From assembly GCF_002095575.1 (NCBI RefSeq), contig NZ_MLJJ01000004.1, positions 1 through 64,000 of the forward strand: 64,000 nucleotides of DNA, read 5' to 3'. The position numbers were made by a program, and so were the translations under genes. Below the pieces are notes generated by a model. The model had not been told where the DNA came from and searched no databases. It was given only the letters and a program-made list of their open reading frames with translations. The DNA comes from Pantoea septica (GTDB lineage Bacteria > Pseudomonadota > Gammaproteobacteria > Enterobacterales > Enterobacteriaceae). This document shows positions 36,081-48,665 of this stretch, piece by piece (position 1 is the first letter of the stretch; each line of letters begins with the position of its first letter).

Positions 36081-37283
36081 ATGCAAAGTTTTGATGTGGT
36101 TATCGCCGGCGGCGGCATGGTAGGACTGGCGGTCGCCTGCGGTTTGCAGGGCAGCGGGCTGCGCGTCGCCGTGCTGGAAAAAACGGCGGAGCCGCAGTTC
36201 GACGCCAGCGCTGCGCCGTCGATTCGCGTATCGGCAATCAACGCCGCCAGCGAGCGGCTGCTGCAGAAGCTGGACGTCTGGTCCGATATTCTGGCGAGGC
36301 GCGCTAGCGCTTATCACGGCATGGAGGTGTGGGATCGCGACAGTTTCGGCGCCATTAGCTTCGATGACGAACAGCAGGGGCTGACCCATCTGGGACACAT
36401 TGTCGAAAACCCGGCGATTCACAGCGCGCTCTGGCAGCGCGCCAGCCGCTGCAGCGACGTGACCCTTATGGCGCCTTCGCAGCTGCAGCAGGTGGCGTTC
36501 GGCGAAAATGAAGCCTTTGTGACCCTGCAGGACGGCACCATGCTGACTGCGCGCCTGCTGATCGCCGCGGACGGCGCCAACTCCTGGCTGCGTAACAAAG
36601 CCGATATTCCTTTAACCTTCTGGGATTACGATCACCATGCGCTGGTAGCGAATATCCGCACCGAGCAGCCGCATGATGCGGTGGCGCGCCAGGTTTTCCA
36701 CGGCGACGGCATTCTGGCGTTCCTGCCGATGCAGGATCCGCACCTGAGCTCTATCGTCTGGTCGCTTTCGCCGCAGGAAGCGAGCCGGCTGGAGAGCATG
36801 CCGCAGGCGCTGTTCAATCAGCAGCTGGCGGTGGCGTTCGATATGCGCCTCGGCCTCTGTGAACTGGCGAGCGAGCGTAAATCCTTCCCGCTGATGGCGC
36901 GCTACGCCCGCAATTTCGCGGCGCATCGCCTGGCGCTGGTGGGCGACGCCGCGCATACCATTCATCCGCTGGCGGGTCAGGGCGTGAATCTCGGCTTTAT
37001 GGACGCCGCAGAGCTGATTGGCGAAATCCGCCGCCTGCACCAGCAGGGCAAGGATATCGGTCAGCATCTCTATTTGCGTCGCTACGAGCGCAGCCGCAAA
37101 CACAGCGCAGCGCTGATGCTGGCGGGCATGCAAGGCTTTCGCGAGCTGTTCGCCGGCAGCCATCCGGCGAAAAAGCTGCTGCGCGATCTGGGGCTGAAGC
37201 TGGCGGACAGTCTGCCCGGCGTCAAACCTAAGATGCTGCGTCAGGCGATGGGGCTGCAGGATATGCCAGACTGGCTGCGCTAA
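36081..37283 (+). CDS. ubiI: 2-octaprenylphenol (C5) hydroxylase UbiI
   Basis: A 400-residue FAD monooxygenase (formerly VisC) catalysing C5 hydroxylation in aerobic ubiquinone synthesis. Motifs AGGGMVGLAVACG and VGDAAHTIHPLAGQGVNLGF are clear. It is a paralogue of ubiH and the last gene of the cluster, followed by a strong terminator. Confidence 0.95.
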   Translation: MQSFDVVIAGGGMVGLAVACGLQGSGLRVAVLEKTAEPQFDASAAPSIRVSAINAASERLLQKLDVWSDILARRASAYHGMEVWDRDSFGAISFDDEQQGLTHLGHIVENPAIHSALWQRASRCSDVTLMAPSQLQQVAFGENEAFVTLQDGTMLTARLLIAADGANSWLRNKADIPLTFWDYDHHALVANIRTEQPHDAVARQVFHGDGILAFLPMQDPHLSSIVWSLSPQEASRLESMPQALFNQQLAVAFDMRLGLCELASERKSFPLMARYARNFAAHRLALVGDAAHTIHPLAGQGVNLGFMDAAELIGEIRRLHQQGKDIGQHLYLRRYERSRKHSAALMLAGMQGFRELFAGSHPAKKLLRDLGLKLADSLPGVKPKMLRQAMGLQDMPDWLR

Positions 37284-37303
37284 GCCTCGCGTCGCTTTCG
37301 TCG

Positions 37304-37328
37304 AGCCAGCCTTGTGCTGGCTTTTTTA
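37304..37328 (+). terminator. ubiI terminator
   Basis: AGCCAGC, loop CTTGT and GCTGGC followed by six T residues, 20 bp after the ubiI stop. Confidence 0.9.
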
Positions 37329-37724
37329 CGCCTTTTGGTCGCTCTGCACCAAAAGCGATCGGGGCTGCACCTTTAGCGAGCCTCGTTTGATTTATTCTAA
37401 TTTCACCCCTCTCTTCGCATTAGTTTTATTTATTCCTTGTCGGCGTCTGACGAGTGCGTTGTTAACATTTTGCGCGCCATCGCTGATTATCTTGCTGCGC
37501 ATAACCGGGATGCGCCTCTTTCCTGCGTGGTAAATCACAAAAATGCAGTTAATTATGCTGTCATCTTTGCGCGTCGCTAAAGAGGCATGCTTCAATTCGA
37601 CCCTGTACAGCTTATGGTTAAATCGTCTTTTCAATGATAACGTCAGGGAAAAGAGAACGTTTGCGCCGGGCGATAAGCAGGCTGACGCCCGCCCGAAACT
37701 TACCCGCTTCGCGACAGGATGGTT
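37329..37724 (+). promoter_or_regulatory. gcvTHP control region with PurR-like box
   Basis: This 396-bp AT-richer non-coding stretch precedes gcvT. Short frames in it have no recognisable protein. At 37651-37666 AAGAGAACGTTTGCGC matches the PurR consensus at 12 of 16 positions, with a perfect right half. E. coli gcvTHP is controlled by GcvA, Lrp and PurR. I could not place GcvA or Lrp sites with confidence and saw no glycine riboswitch. Confidence 0.5.
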
Positions 37725-38819
37725 ATGACTCAGCAAACCCCTTTGTTTGAACAGCATCAGGCCTGCGGCGCCCGCATGGTCGACTTCCACGGCTGGATGA
37801 TGCCGCTGCACTACGGTTCGCAAATTGACGAACACCATGCCGTGCGTCAGGACGCCGGCATGTTCGACGTGTCGCATATGACTATCGTCGATCTGCACGG
37901 CGCGCAGACGCGCGACTTTCTGCGGCATCTGCTGGCGAACGACGTCGCTCGCCTGACGCAGCCCGGCAAAGCGCTCTACACCGGCATGCTGAACGCCTCC
38001 GGTGGCGTCATTGACGATTTGATTGTTTACTTTATGACCGAAGACTTTTTCCGCCTCGTGGTCAACTCGGCGACGCGCGAAAAAGATCTGGCGTGGATCG
38101 GCAAGCACGCTCAGGCCTATGGCGTGGCGCTGACCGAGCGCGACGACCTGGCGCTTATCGCCGTACAGGGGCCGCAGGCGCAGCAGAAGACGCAGACGCT
38201 GTTCAGCGCAGAGCAGCGCGAGGCGGTCGCCGGGATGAAACCCTTTTTCGGCGTGCAGTCCGGCGACCTGTTTATCGCCACCACCGGCTACACCGGCGAG
38301 GCGGGCTATGAAATCGCGCTGCCAGCCGCCGCCGCAGCGGATTTCTGGCAGCGTCTGCTGGCAGCGGGCGTCAAACCGGCTGGACTGGGCGCGCGCGACA
38401 CGCTGCGTCTGGAAGCGGGCATGAACCTTTACGGTCAGGAGATGGACGAAGGCGTCTCGCCGCTGGCGGCCAATATGGCCTGGACGATCTGCTGGGAGCC
38501 GGCCGATCGCGATTTTATCGGGCGTGAAGCGCTGGAGATGCAGCGTGAAAGAGGCACGGACAAGCTGGTTGGCCTGATCATGACGGAGAAAGGGGTGCTG
38601 CGCGGCGGCCAGCCGGTGCGCTTCACCGACGCGCAGGGCCAGCCGCAGCAGGGCGTGATCACCAGCGGCTCTTTCTCGCCGACGCTCGGCTACAGCATCG
38701 CGCTGGCGCGCGTGCCGGCAGGCATTGGCGAAAGCGCTATCGTCGAAATCCGCCAGCGCGTAATGCCGGTAAAAGTAACCAAACCTGTTTTTGTACGCGG
38801 CGGCAAGCCGGTTCAGTAA
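37725..38819 (+). CDS. gcvT: Glycine cleavage T protein (aminomethyltransferase)
   Basis: A 364-residue tetrahydrofolate-dependent aminomethyltransferase that releases ammonia and 5,10-methylene-THF from aminomethyl-lipoyl GcvH. Motifs [23 protein letters not shown] and [12 protein letters not shown] are present. An in-frame ATG lies at 37719, but the ATG at 37725 has AGGA at proper spacing and gives the family start. First gene of gcvTHP. Confidence 0.96.
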   Translation: MTQQTPLFEQHQACGARMVDFHGWMMPLHYGSQIDEHHAVRQDAGMFDVSHMTIVDLHGAQTRDFLRHLLANDVARLTQPGKALYTGMLNASGGVIDDLIVYFMTEDFFRLVVNSATREKDLAWIGKHAQAYGVALTERDDLALIAVQGPQAQQKTQTLFSAEQREAVAGMKPFFGVQSGDLFIATTGYTGEAGYEIALPAAAAADFWQRLLAAGVKPAGLGARDTLRLEAGMNLYGQEMDEGVSPLAANMAWTICWEPADRDFIGREALEMQRERGTDKLVGLIMTEKGVLRGGQPVRFTDAQGQPQQGVITSGSFSPTLGYSIALARVPAGIGESAIVEIRQRVMPVKVTKPVFVRGGKPVQ

Positions 38820-38841
38820 TCTATTTTCAGGAGAAAGGGCG

Positions 38842-39228
38842 ATGAGCAATGTGCCAAACGAATTGAAATACCGTGACAGCCATGAGTGGGTGCGTAAGGA
38901 AGCGGACGGCACCTTTACCGTCGGCATTACCGAGCACGCTCAGGAGCTGTTGGGCGACATGGTCTTTGTCGATCTGCCGGATGTCGGCAACAGCTACTCA
39001 GCCGGCGACGAATGCGCCGTCGCGGAATCGGTCAAAGCCGCGTCCGATATCTACGCGCCCGTCAGCGGCGAGGTCGTCGCCGTCAATGACGCGCTCGGCG
39101 ACGCGCCGGAGCTGGTCAACAGCGAGCCCTACGCAGCCGGTTGGCTGTTCAGAATCAAACCCAGCGACGAATCCGAGCTCGATTCGCTGCTGGACGCGGA
39201 CGCCTATAAAGCCTCCATCGACGAATAA
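38842..39228 (+). CDS. gcvH: Glycine cleavage H protein (lipoyl carrier)
   Basis: A 128-residue carrier that shuttles the aminomethyl group between P, T and L proteins. The lipoylated residue is Lys65 in [10 protein letters not shown]. It lies 22 bp after gcvT with a strong AGGAGAAAGGG ribosome-binding site. A terminator-like hairpin separates it from gcvP. Confidence 0.97.
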   Translation: MSNVPNELKYRDSHEWVRKEADGTFTVGITEHAQELLGDMVFVDLPDVGNSYSAGDECAVAESVKAASDIYAPVSGEVVAVNDALGDAPELVNSEPYAAGWLFRIKPSDESELDSLLDADAYKASIDE

Positions 39229-39236
39229 GCGACAGG

Positions 39237-39264
39237 GCGGCCAGACCTCGCTGGCCGCTTTTAT
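39237..39264 (+). terminator. Intra-operon terminator-like hairpin gcvH-gcvP
   Basis: GCGGCCAG, loop ACCTCG and CTGGCCGC are followed by TTTTAT, inside the gcvTHP operon. It may lower gcvP expression relative to gcvT and gcvH. Confidence 0.6.
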
Positions 39265-39309
39265 CCCTTGCTTTCTCTGTACTCCAGCCCGATTCAGGAT
39301 TGACTGCAA

Positions 39310-42183
39310 ATGACCCAGACTTTGAGCCAGCTCGAACATAACGGCGCCTTTATTGAACGCCATATCGGTCCCTCGCCGGAACAACAGGCTTTGATGCTGG
39401 AGGCGATCGGCGCCAGCTCGCTGGACGCGCTGATCGGCACCATTGTGCCGGCCGACATCCAGCTGCCTGGCCCGCCCGCCGTCGGCGATGCGGCGACCGA
39501 GCAGCAGGCGCTGGCCGAGCTCAAGGCGATCGCCGGTCAAAATCAGCGTTACAAATCCTGGATCGGCATGGGCTATAGCGCGGTGATCACGCCGCCGGTG
39601 ATCCTGCGCAATATGCTGGAAAACCCGGGCTGGTACACCGCCTATACCCCCTATCAGCCGGAAGTGTCGCAGGGCCGCCTGGAGGCGCTGCTTAACTTTC
39701 AGCAGGTGACGCTCGATCTGACCGGCATGGACGTCGCCTCCGCCTCGCTGCTGGATGAAGCCACGGCGGCGGCGGAAGCGATGGCGATGGCGAAGCGCGT
39801 CAGCAAGCTTAAAAACGCCGGTAAATTCTTTATCGCGGACGATATCCATCCGCAAACGCTGGACGTGGTGCGCACCCGCGCCGAAACCTTCGGCTTTGAG
39901 CTGATTATCGACCGCGCCGAGAAAGCGCTGGATCACGACGCGCTGTTCGGCGTGCTGCTGCAGCAGGTCGGCACCACCGGCGAAGCGCACGACTACAGCG
40001 CGCTGATCGCCGAGCTGAAAAGCCGCAAAATCGTAGTCAGCGTCGCCGCGGACTTTATGGCGCTGGTGATGCTGGAAGCGCCCGGCAAGCAGGGGGCGGA
40101 TATCGTGTTCGGATCGGCGCAGCGCTTTGGCGTGCCGATGGGCTACGGCGGTCCGCACGCCGCCTTTTTCGCCAGCCGCGATGAGCATAAGCGCTCAATG
40201 CCGGGCCGCATTATCGGCGTGTCGCGCGACGCCGCAGGCAATACCGCGCTGCGTATGGCGATGCAGACGCGAGAGCAGCATATCCGTCGTGAGAAAGCGA
40301 ACTCCAACATTTGCACCTCGCAGGTGCTGCTCGCCAATATCGCCGGACTCTATGCGGTTTATCACGGCCCCAAAGGGCTGAAGCGTATCGCTTCTCGCAT
40401 CCATCGTCTGACGACTATTCTGGCGGCCGGGCTGCAAAACGGCGGGCTGAAGCTGCGTCACAGCAGCTGGTTCGACACCCTGACGGTCGAGGTGGAGGAT
40501 AAAGGCGCGGTGCTCAACCGCGCGCAGAGCTTCGGCGTTAACCTGCGCAGCGATATTCATCACGCGGTCGGCATTACGCTGGACGAAACCACGCGCCGCG
40601 AAGATGTGCAGGCGCTGTTCGCCATTCTGCTGGGCGACGAGCACGGGCAGGATATCGACAAGCTGGACGCCGCCGTTGCGGCCGACAGCCAGGCGATTCC
40701 CGCAGCGCTGCAGCGTCAGAGCGCCATCCTGACCCATCCGGTCTTTAATCGCCATCACAGCGAAACCGAGATGATGCGCTACATGCACAGCCTGGAGAAA
40801 AAGGATCTGGCTCTGAACCAGGCGATGATCCCGCTCGGCTCCTGCACCATGAAGCTGAACGCCGCTGCGGAGATGATCCCCATCACCTGGCCGGAGTTCG
40901 CCGAACTTCACCCGTTCTGTCCGGCGGAGCAGGCTGCGGGCTATCTGCAGATGATTGGCCAGCTGTCGCAGTGGCTGGTGCAGCTCACCGGTTATGACGC
41001 GCTCTGTATGCAGCCGAACTCCGGCGCACAGGGCGAATACGCCGGGCTGCTGGCGATCCGTCGCTATCATGAAAGCCGTAACGAAGGCGCGCGCAACCTC
41101 TGCCTGATCCCCAGCTCCGCGCATGGCACTAACCCCGCTTCGGCGCAGATGGCGGGCATGGAAGTGGTCGTGGTGGCCTGCGACAAGCAGGGCAATATCG
41201 ACCTCGGCGACCTGCGCGAAAAAGCGGCGCAGGCGGGCGAGCAGCTCTCCTGCATTATGGTGACCTATCCCTCGACGCACGGCGTCTATGAAGAGACCAT
41301 CCGCGAAGTGTGCCAGATCGTGCATCAGCACGGCGGCCAGGTCTATCTCGACGGCGCCAACATGAACGCGCAGGTGGGCATTACCACGCCAGGCTATATC
41401 GGCGCGGACGTGTCGCACCTCAACCTGCACAAAACCTTTTGCATCCCGCACGGCGGCGGCGGCCCGGGCATGGGCCCGATCGGCGTGAAAGCGCACCTGG
41501 CGCCGTTTGTGCCGGGCCACAGCGTGGTGCAGATCGAGGAGATGCTGACGCAGCAAGGCGCAGTATCGGCGGCGCCGTTCGGCAGCGCCTCTATTCTGCC
41601 GATTAGCTGGATGTATATCCGCATGATGGGCGCGGAGGGGCTGAAGCGCGCCAGCCAGGTGGCGATACTCAACGCCAACTATATCGCCAGCCGTTTGCAG
41701 TCGGCTTATCCGATCCTCTATGCCGGCCGCGACGGCCGCGTGGCGCACGAATGTATTCTCGACATTCGTCCGCTGAAAGAGCAGACCGGCATCAGCGAGC
41801 TGGATATCGCTAAACGACTCATCGACTACGGCTTTCACGCGCCCACCATGTCTTTCCCGGTCGCCGGCACCCTGATGGTCGAGCCGACCGAGTCTGAGAG
41901 CAAAATCGAGCTGGATCGCTTTATCGACGCGATGCTCTCTATCCGCATGGAGATCGATCGCGTGGCCGACGGCGAATGGCCGGCGGACGATAACCCGCTG
42001 GTGAACGCGCCGCATACCCAGGTCGAAATCATTGGCGAGTGGAGCCATCCCTATAGCCGCGAGCTGGCGGTCTTCCCGGCGGGCAGCGACAATAAGTACT
42101 GGCCGACGGTGAAGCGCCTCGACGACGTGTTCGGCGATCGCAACCTGTTCTGTTCCTGCGTGCCGATGAGCGATTATCAGTAA
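39310..42183 (+). CDS. gcvP: Glycine decarboxylase (P protein)
   Basis: A 957-residue pyridoxal-phosphate enzyme that decarboxylates glycine and loads the aminomethyl group onto GcvH. The PLP lysine is Lys708 in [16 protein letters not shown]. The two fused homologous halves typical of proteobacterial GcvP are present; length equals the E. coli enzyme. Last gene of the operon. Confidence 0.97.
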   Translation: MTQTLSQLEHNGAFIERHIGPSPEQQALMLEAIGASSLDALIGTIVPADIQLPGPPAVGDAATEQQALAELKAIAGQNQRYKSWIGMGYSAVITPPVILRNMLENPGWYTAYTPYQPEVSQGRLEALLNFQQVTLDLTGMDVASASLLDEATAAAEAMAMAKRVSKLKNAGKFFIADDIHPQTLDVVRTRAETFGFELIIDRAEKALDHDALFGVLLQQVGTTGEAHDYSALIAELKSRKIVVSVAADFMALVMLEAPGKQGADIVFGSAQRFGVPMGYGGPHAAFFASRDEHKRSMPGRIIGVSRDAAGNTALRMAMQTREQHIRREKANSNICTSQVLLANIAGLYAVYHGPKGLKRIASRIHRLTTILAAGLQNGGLKLRHSSWFDTLTVEVEDKGAVLNRAQSFGVNLRSDIHHAVGITLDETTRREDVQALFAILLGDEHGQDIDKLDAAVAADSQAIPAALQRQSAILTHPVFNRHHSETEMMRYMHSLEKKDLALNQAMIPLGSCTMKLNAAAEMIPITWPEFAELHPFCPAEQAAGYLQMIGQLSQWLVQLTGYDALCMQPNSGAQGEYAGLLAIRRYHESRNEGARNLCLIPSSAHGTNPASAQMAGMEVVVVACDKQGNIDLGDLREKAAQAGEQLSCIMVTYPSTHGVYEETIREVCQIVHQHGGQVYLDGANMNAQVGITTPGYIGADVSHLNLHKTFCIPHGGGGPGMGPIGVKAHLAPFVPGHSVVQIEEMLTQQGAVSAAPFGSASILPISWMYIRMMGAEGLKRASQVAILNANYIASRLQSAYPILYAGRDGRVAHECILDIRPLKEQTGISELDIAKRLIDYGFHAPTMSFPVAGTLMVEPTESESKIELDRFIDAMLSIRMEIDRVADGEWPADDNPLVNAPHTQVEIIGEWSHPYSRELAVFPAGSDNKYWPTVKRLDDVFGDRNLFCSCVPMSDYQ

Positions 42184-42204
42184 ACGCCGCGCAACGCTGT
42201 TTTC

Positions 42205-42230
42205 AAGGGCCGCTTAGCCGGCCCTTTTTT
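42205..42230 (+). terminator. gcvTHP terminator
   Basis: AGGGCCG/CGGCCCT stem with a CTTAGC loop and a T6 tract, ending about 10 bp before the next start codon. Confidence 0.85.
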
Positions 42231-42241
42231 ATGGAGAAAAG

Positions 42242-42994
42242 ATGACACTGGCACTGGTGACCGGCGCAAGCCGGGGAATTGGCCGCGCGACGGCGCTGAA
42301 GCTGGCGCAGCAGGGCTATCGCGTGGCGGTTAACTATCTGAAGCGCGCAGACGAGGCGCAGCAGGTGGTGGCGCAGATCCGCGAGCAGGGCGGCGAAGCC
42401 TTTGCCGTGCAGGCGGATATCGCCGAGGAGGCGCAGGTTATGGCGCTGTTTCAGCGGCTGGATGAGGAGGCGATGCCGCTTGGCGTGCTGGTCAACAACG
42501 CGGGCATCCTCTTTACGCAGTGTCGGGTTGAGGATCTCAGCGCCGATCGTTTGCAGCGCGTCTTCGCCACCAACGTCACCGGCGCCTTTCTCTGCTGCCG
42601 CGAAGCGGTGAAACGCATGGGCACGCAGCACGGCGGCCAGGGCGGTTCGATTATCAACGTCTCTTCCGCCGCGTCGCGTCTTGGCGCGCCGGGAGAGTAT
42701 GTCGACTATGCAGCGTCGAAAGGGGCGATGGATTCGCTGACGAAAGGATTATCGCTGGAGGTCGCGGCGCAGGGCATTCGCGTCAACAGCGTCAGGCCCG
42801 GTTTTATCTATACCGAAATGCATGCGGACGGCGGCGAGCCGGGACGCGTCGATCGCGTGGCGGCCACAGCGGGCGTCATCCCGATGGGGCGCGGCGGAGA
42901 AGCGGAAGAGATTGCTGAAGCGATTGCCTGGCTGGCGAGCGAAGCGGCGTCCTATATTACCGGCACCTTTATCGACGCCGCCGGCGGCCGCTAA
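42242..42994 (+). CDS. ygfF: Short-chain dehydrogenase/reductase YgfF
   Basis: A 250-residue classical SDR with cofactor motif TGASRGIG (8-15), NNAG, catalytic Ser in NVSSAAS and YAASK (Tyr and Lys). It aligns with E. coli YgfF, found in the same gcvP-bglA neighbourhood. Substrate unknown. It starts just after the gcvP terminator with TTATGGAGAAAAG as ribosome-binding site, so it may be read from gcvP readthrough or from a promoter inside gcvP. Confidence 0.9.
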   Translation: MTLALVTGASRGIGRATALKLAQQGYRVAVNYLKRADEAQQVVAQIREQGGEAFAVQADIAEEAQVMALFQRLDEEAMPLGVLVNNAGILFTQCRVEDLSADRLQRVFATNVTGAFLCCREAVKRMGTQHGGQGGSIINVSSAASRLGAPGEYVDYAASKGAMDSLTKGLSLEVAAQGIRVNSVRPGFIYTEMHADGGEPGRVDRVAATAGVIPMGRGGEAEEIAEAIAWLASEAASYITGTFIDAAGGR

Positions 42995-43032
42995 CCGCGA
43001 GGCCGCGCCCCTTGCGGCGCGGCCCTCGAGGA

Positions 43033-44481
<1,449 letters not shown>

Positions 44482-44585
44482 TCAGCGAAATAGATCTTGC
44501 CGCGAGTGTAGCAAAGCGAAAAAGGAAGTCACGCTATAACACCGGCACGCCAGAGTAATATGTTACGCCGGTAAAACAGCCTGTT

Positions 44586-45305
44586 TTATTTATTCAGCAG
44601 GCGGCCGATAGCTTCGAGAATATACATAACCGGCACCTGCGTCGTGATGTCGGAATTGTCGCTCAGGCGGATTACCGGCACATGATAGGCGAGAGTAAAA
44701 TCGCTCATTTTCGCCAGCGAGCTGCTCTCTGAGTGGGTTATCGCCATGATCTGACAGCGCCGCAGGCTGAACTGGCTGGCAAGGCGCAATATTTCCGGCG
44801 TTTCGCCGGAGACGGAGAGCAATATCGCCAGCGTATTTTCATCCACGTTTCCGCTGACGGGATAATAGGGATCGTCGATAGAGTGGCTGAATTTCCCGAC
44901 GTTAGAAAAAAAGCGCGCGCCATATTTCGCCAGGCTGCCCGAGGTGCCGGCGCCGATAAAGAAAAGCTGGTCGGCGCGATTAATCATCTGCGCGGCGCGG
45001 GAAATAAGCTCGCTGAATTCGTCGTTATTAATACTTTTGAAAAAGCTCAGCATTTCGCTGACGCCGACGCTCGCCTGCGCGGGCTGCGCCTGCTGCTGCG
45101 CCAGTCGGAAACGAATGCGAAATTCCGACCAGCCGTCGCACTGCATCTTGCGGCAGAAACGCAGCACGGTGGTGGTCGAAACGCCCGCCCGTTCCGCCAG
45201 CTCGCGGATGGTCATATAGCTGACGCTTTCCGGGTGTTTAATGATGTCGTGATAAACCTGCATCTCGAGGTCATTCAGGCTGGCAAGATCGTGATGAGAG
45301 AACAT
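44586..45305 (-). CDS. MurR/RpiR-family (HTH + SIS) regulator upstream of bglA
   Basis: A 239-residue regulator. The N-terminal HTH_6 domain (about 10-80; [20 protein letters not shown]) is followed by a SIS sugar-phosphate-binding domain (about 100-235; [23 protein letters not shown]). Such regulators usually sense a sugar phosphate and control the adjacent catabolic gene, so control of bglA by a phospho-beta-glucoside is a reasonable inference. The bglA-regulator gap contains GTAA-TATG-TTAC, a possible operator half. Confidence 0.85.
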   Translation of the reverse strand: MFSHHDLASLNDLEMQVYHDIIKHPESVSYMTIRELAERAGVSTTTVLRFCRKMQCDGWSEFRIRFRLAQQQAQPAQASVGVSEMLSFFKSINNDEFSELISRAAQMINRADQLFFIGAGTSGSLAKYGARFFSNVGKFSHSIDDPYYPVSGNVDENTLAILLSVSGETPEILRLASQFSLRRCQIMAITHSESSSLAKMSDFTLAYHVPVIRLSDNSDITTQVPVMYILEAIGRLLNK

Positions 45306-45399
45306 CTGCGGGCGCGCTCATAAAAAACGAAACTGCGCGCAGTGTAGCAGATTTGCGCGCTGCGCAGACGGTAACACGCATTCACAGATTAATTTTGGC

Positions 45400-45411
45400 G
45401 TACACGTGTAC
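45400..45411. promoter_or_regulatory. Perfect 12-bp palindrome upstream of yqfA
   Basis: GTACACGTGTAC lies 72 bp before the yqfA start in the gap shared with the divergent RpiR-type gene. A second perfect palindrome CTGCGCGCAG is at 45333-45342. Both look like operator sequences; I do not recognise the cognate factors. Confidence 0.4.
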
Positions 45412-45483
45412 TCTCAAAATATTCCTGGCTATGCTGGAGGTCAGAAAATCCGCACCCATCACGACGTTGAGGAACGCGCCATC

Positions 45484-46134
45484 ATGAAAAATCGCTTAGC
45501 CCTTCAGGGCTACTCGCTCGCTGAGGAGATCGCCAACAGCGTCAGCCACGGTCTCGGCTGCCTGTTCGGCATTGTCGGTCTGGTGCTGCTGCTGGCGCAG
45601 GCGACCGAAGCGGGCGCTAACGCTATCGCCATCACCAGCTACAGCCTCTATGGCGGCAGCATGATACTGCTGTTTCTCGCCTCTACGCTCTATCACGCTA
45701 TTCCCCACCAGCGCGCCAAACGCTGGCTGAAAAAGCTCGATCACTGCGCCATCTATCTGCTGATCGCCGGCACCTATACGCCTTTTCTGCTGGTGGGGCT
45801 GAAGTCGCCGCTGGCGCATGGGATGATGGCGGTGATCTGGGGGCTGGCGCTGGCGGGCATTATCTTTAAGCTCACCATCGCGCACCGCTTCAAGGCGCTG
45901 TCGCTGGTGACCTATCTCTGTATGGGCTGGCTGTCGCTGGTGGTGATCTATCAGCTGGCGCTAACGCTTTCGCCGGGCGGCGTCTGGCTGCTGGCGGCCG
46001 GCGGCATTATCTATTCGCTCGGCGTCATTTTCTACGTGGCGCGGCGTATCCCCTATAACCACGCTATCTGGCACGCCTTTGTGCTGGGCGGCAGCGCCTG
46101 CCACTTTTGCGCCATCTACTTTTACGTGACCTAA
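45484..46134 (+). CDS. yqfA: Hemolysin III/PAQR-family membrane protein YqfA (TrhA)
   Basis: A 216-residue seven-helix inner-membrane protein of the hemolysin III/PAQR family. [26 protein letters not shown] and the C-terminal [12 protein letters not shown] supply the conserved metal-site Ser, Asp and His residues. In E. coli it is linked to membrane-energy and fluidity homeostasis. The frame extends 26 codons upstream; the ATG at 45484 matches the family start. Confidence 0.92.
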   Translation: MKNRLALQGYSLAEEIANSVSHGLGCLFGIVGLVLLLAQATEAGANAIAITSYSLYGGSMILLFLASTLYHAIPHQRAKRWLKKLDHCAIYLLIAGTYTPFLLVGLKSPLAHGMMAVIWGLALAGIIFKLTIAHRFKALSLVTYLCMGWLSLVVIYQLALTLSPGGVWLLAAGGIIYSLGVIFYVARRIPYNHAIWHAFVLGGSACHFCAIYFYVT

Positions 46135-46182
46135 TCTGGCGCGCCCGGCACCCTGACGGCGGGAGCCGGGCGCGGCCGGGCA

Positions 46183-47166
46183 TTACTCCTCCAGCGAATA
46201 GGGCAGCGGCTTAATCAGCAGCCGTCCACCTTCATCGCCCTCGACGCGCAGTACGCTGTCCGCTTCCAGATCGTTGTTCATCACGACCTGCACCCACACT
46301 TCGCCATCGTCGAGCTGAACGGCGGCCAGCACCGTGCCGGTGCGGCGCCAGCGCTCGCCCATCTGCAGCTCCAGCGAATCGTTCGCCGCGGGTACCCGGC
46401 TCGCCTGACCGGCAAGCCAGTAAAGGGCGCGCTTGTTAGCGCCGCGAAATTTGGCGCGCGCCACCATCTCCTGGCCGGTATAGCAGCCTTTTTTGAAGCT
46501 GATGGCGTCAAGCGCCTGCAGGTTAGCGGCCTGCGGAATCAGCTGCGCGGCGGTCGCCGGCTCGATGACCGGGATGCCCGCTTCGATATCGAGCGCCAGC
46601 CACTGCGCGCTGTCGTTCAGCTGCGCGTCGTCGGCCAGCTTCTGCTGCAGCGCCTGCGCCTGCTCGCGCGTGGTCACGATCAGGAAACGCTCCGCGGGCG
46701 TCGGGAACCACAGCAGCGTGCTCTCCGCCTGCTGCACCACCGGATGATCGCCGTCCGGCAGGGCGTCGAACAGGCTGGTCAGCGCCGCGCGCGCCTGGAA
46801 CCCCGCCACGCCGAGCAGCACCGCGTCGTCGTCCGGCGCCAGCGTCACTTTCGAAAACACCGCATATTTTTTCAGTTCCGTCAGCTGCGTGTCGCGCAGT
46901 TCGCGGCGCACCAGATAGGCGTAACCTTCGCCGCGATGGAACAGGCGCAGGTTGCTCCACATCTTGCCTTTCGCGTCGCAGTGCGCCGCCGGGCGATGCT
47001 GATCCGCGCCCAGCGCGGCGACGTCCAGCGTGAGCTGGCCTTGCAGATAAGAGGTGCTGTCGGCGCCCTGCACCGAGACCAGCGCCCAGCCGTCCAGCGA
47101 CATCAGGGTTAACGGCAGGCGAGAGGCGGCCACGGGCTGGCGCGGAGGTAAGCTGAAAATAGGCAT
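46183..47166 (-). CDS. ygfZ: tRNA-modifying/Fe-S repair protein YgfZ
   Basis: A 327-residue folate-binding protein of the GcvT-like fold needed for assembly or repair of some Fe-S enzymes and for tRNA thiomodification. The signature KGCYTGQE (Cys near residue 228) is intact. Divergent from sdhE, which is the conserved arrangement. A GC-rich stem (46141-46149 with 46165-46173) without T-tract lies between it and the convergent yqfA. Confidence 0.94.
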   Translation of the reverse strand: MPIFSLPPRQPVAASRLPLTLMSLDGWALVSVQGADSTSYLQGQLTLDVAALGADQHRPAAHCDAKGKMWSNLRLFHRGEGYAYLVRRELRDTQLTELKKYAVFSKVTLAPDDDAVLLGVAGFQARAALTSLFDALPDGDHPVVQQAESTLLWFPTPAERFLIVTTREQAQALQQKLADDAQLNDSAQWLALDIEAGIPVIEPATAAQLIPQAANLQALDAISFKKGCYTGQEMVARAKFRGANKRALYWLAGQASRVPAANDSLELQMGERWRRTGTVLAAVQLDDGEVWVQVVMNNDLEADSVLRVEGDEGGRLLIKPLPYSLEE

Positions 47167-47382
47167 TGGCTGTCCTGATTAAAAGGTGAATCCTGAACCC
47201 AATGTTAAAAGAGCGCACTGGCTTTGCAACAGGTTTACGGAATCGGGCGCACAAATCGCGAGCCGGCGCGGCAACGCCAGGCCGACGCGCGCGGCGCGTC
47301 GCACAGCCCCGCAACGGGTGCCTGCAGGCGTGAGAAAACCAGGTTACACTAGCCGCCTGTCTGAAATGCGGAAATCACACAC

Positions 47383-47649
47383 ATGGATATTCATGATAAA
47401 TCGCGCATTCACTGGGCCTGCCGCCGCGGCATGCTGGAGCTGGATGTCGCTATTATGCCTTTCTTCAAATATGAATATGACAGCCTCAGCGACAGCGACA
47501 AAACGGCTTTCGTCGCGCTGCTTAAGGCGGACGATCCCGATCTCTTCAACTGGATGATGAATCACGGCGAACCGGCCGACCCGGAGCTGAAGCGCATCGT
47601 TCAGCTGATCCAGCAGCGCAACCGTGAACGCGGCCCCGTGGCACTGTAA
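47383..47649 (+). CDS. sdhE: FAD assembly factor SdhE
   Basis: An 88-residue protein that promotes covalent flavinylation of SdhA and FrdA. The conserved RRGMLELD motif (residues about 15-22) and [10 protein letters not shown] are present. Overlaps ygfX by 26 bp. Confidence 0.96.
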   Translation: MDIHDKSRIHWACRRGMLELDVAIMPFFKYEYDSLSDSDKTAFVALLKADDPDLFNWMMNHGEPADPELKRIVQLIQQRNRERGPVAL

Positions 47650-48037
47650 GCTGCGGCCGTCGCGCCAGGCGCGCCTGCTGCACGGCGCGCTGGCGTCTTG
47701 CGCGCTATTGATCGTGGCGAGCGCGCCGCTGCCCGCCGCGTTCTGGCTGATTAAAATCCCGCTTTTGCTGCTGATGCTGCGCGAGAATGGGCGGCAGCAG
47801 CGCCAACTGGCGCAGCGGCGCGGCATGCTGCAGCATAAAAGCGACGACAGCTGGCGCTGGCAGGGCGCGCGCTGGCGCATCAGCGGACCGATACGCTGGC
47901 TGCCGGGCGCGGCGCTGCTGGTGTTGCGCAGCGAGAGAGGAGAGACGCGCAGGCTCTGGCTGATGCAGGATATGATGCCGCGCGCGCGGTGGCGTCAGCT
48001 GCGCGCCCGTTTGCTCTGCCGCGCCGAGAGGCAATAG
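47624..48037 (+). CDS. ygfX: YgfX (CptA) membrane protein
   Basis: A 137-residue protein with two close transmembrane segments (residues about 20-52) and a C-terminal cytoplasmic domain (LRWQG-like [10 protein letters not shown]). In E. coli it was proposed as the toxin of a CptAB pair and, in Serratia, as a partner of SdhE. The GTG at 47624 is the likely start; E. coli also starts with GTG inside sdhE, but its start codon position reads GCG here, so initiation shifts upstream two codons. Confidence 0.82.
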   Translation: MNAAPWHCKLRPSRQARLLHGALASCALLIVASAPLPAAFWLIKIPLLLLMLRENGRQQRQLAQRRGMLQHKSDDSWRWQGARWRISGPIRWLPGAALLVLRSERGETRRLWLMQDMMPRARWRQLRARLLCRAERQ

Positions 48038-48045
48038 GACGGGCG

Positions 48046-48564
48046 CTACAGTAGCGCGGCGGTCTCGGTCAGGATCTGCTCGCACCACTGTTCGATACGT
48101 TCGTCGGTGACGTCGAACTGATTCACGTCGTCCAGCGCCAGGCCGACGAACTGCGTGCCGTCGGCGCTAAGGGGACGCGGGCTGGTAAATTCATAACCTT
48201 CCAGCGGCCAGTAGCCGACAAACTTCACGCCCATCGGCTGCAGCAGCTCATGCAGCATGCCCAGCGCGTCGAGAAACCATTCGCCATAGCCAAGCTGATC
48301 GCCCATGCCGTAGAGCGCGACGATTTTTCCGCGTAGGTTGAGCGTCGGCAGCTGCGGCCAGATCGCTTCCCAGTCTTCCTGCAGCTCGCCGAAATCCCAG
48401 GTAGGGATGCCTAAAATCAGCAGGTCGTACTGCTCCATCAGCAGCGGATCGTCATCTTTCACGTTGTGCAGCGTGACCAGCTCAGCGCCGATAAAGTCGC
48501 GGATTTTCTCAGCGGCCATTTCGGTATAGCAGGTGCTTGAGCCGTAAAAAAGACCAATTTTCAT
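48046..48564 (-). CDS. fldB: Flavodoxin 2
   Basis: A 172-residue FMN electron carrier. The phosphate-binding loop GSSTCYTE and the FMN-site segments [14 protein letters not shown] and [13 protein letters not shown] are typical of long-chain flavodoxins. Position beside xerD is conserved. Convergent with ygfX, 8 bp apart. Confidence 0.95.
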   Translation of the reverse strand: MKIGLFYGSSTCYTEMAAEKIRDFIGAELVTLHNVKDDDPLLMEQYDLLILGIPTWDFGELQEDWEAIWPQLPTLNLRGKIVALYGMGDQLGYGEWFLDALGMLHELLQPMGVKFVGYWPLEGYEFTSPRPLSADGTQFVGLALDDVNQFDVTDERIEQWCEQILTETAALL

Positions 48565-48665
48565 GCAGATAATGCTCGGATTAAGACTGACTTTGGCGCA
48601 ATTGTATCAGAAGCAGGGCGGATTCAGGCATAATGAGCACGATTTCACCTCAAGGCGGGGATACC

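Noticed and set aside
37312..37728. Two short plus-strand frames in the ubiI-gcvT gap
   Set aside because: No ribosome-binding sites or family resemblance; the region is explained as the ubiI terminator and gcv control region.
40195..42048. 617-codon minus-strand frame antisense to gcvP
   Set aside because: Shadow of the P protein frame; His/Arg-rich with no domain.
42242..42994. SDR gene as fabG
   Set aside because: Not in a fatty-acid gene cluster, and the sequence follows YgfF in the conserved gcvP-bglA neighbourhood.
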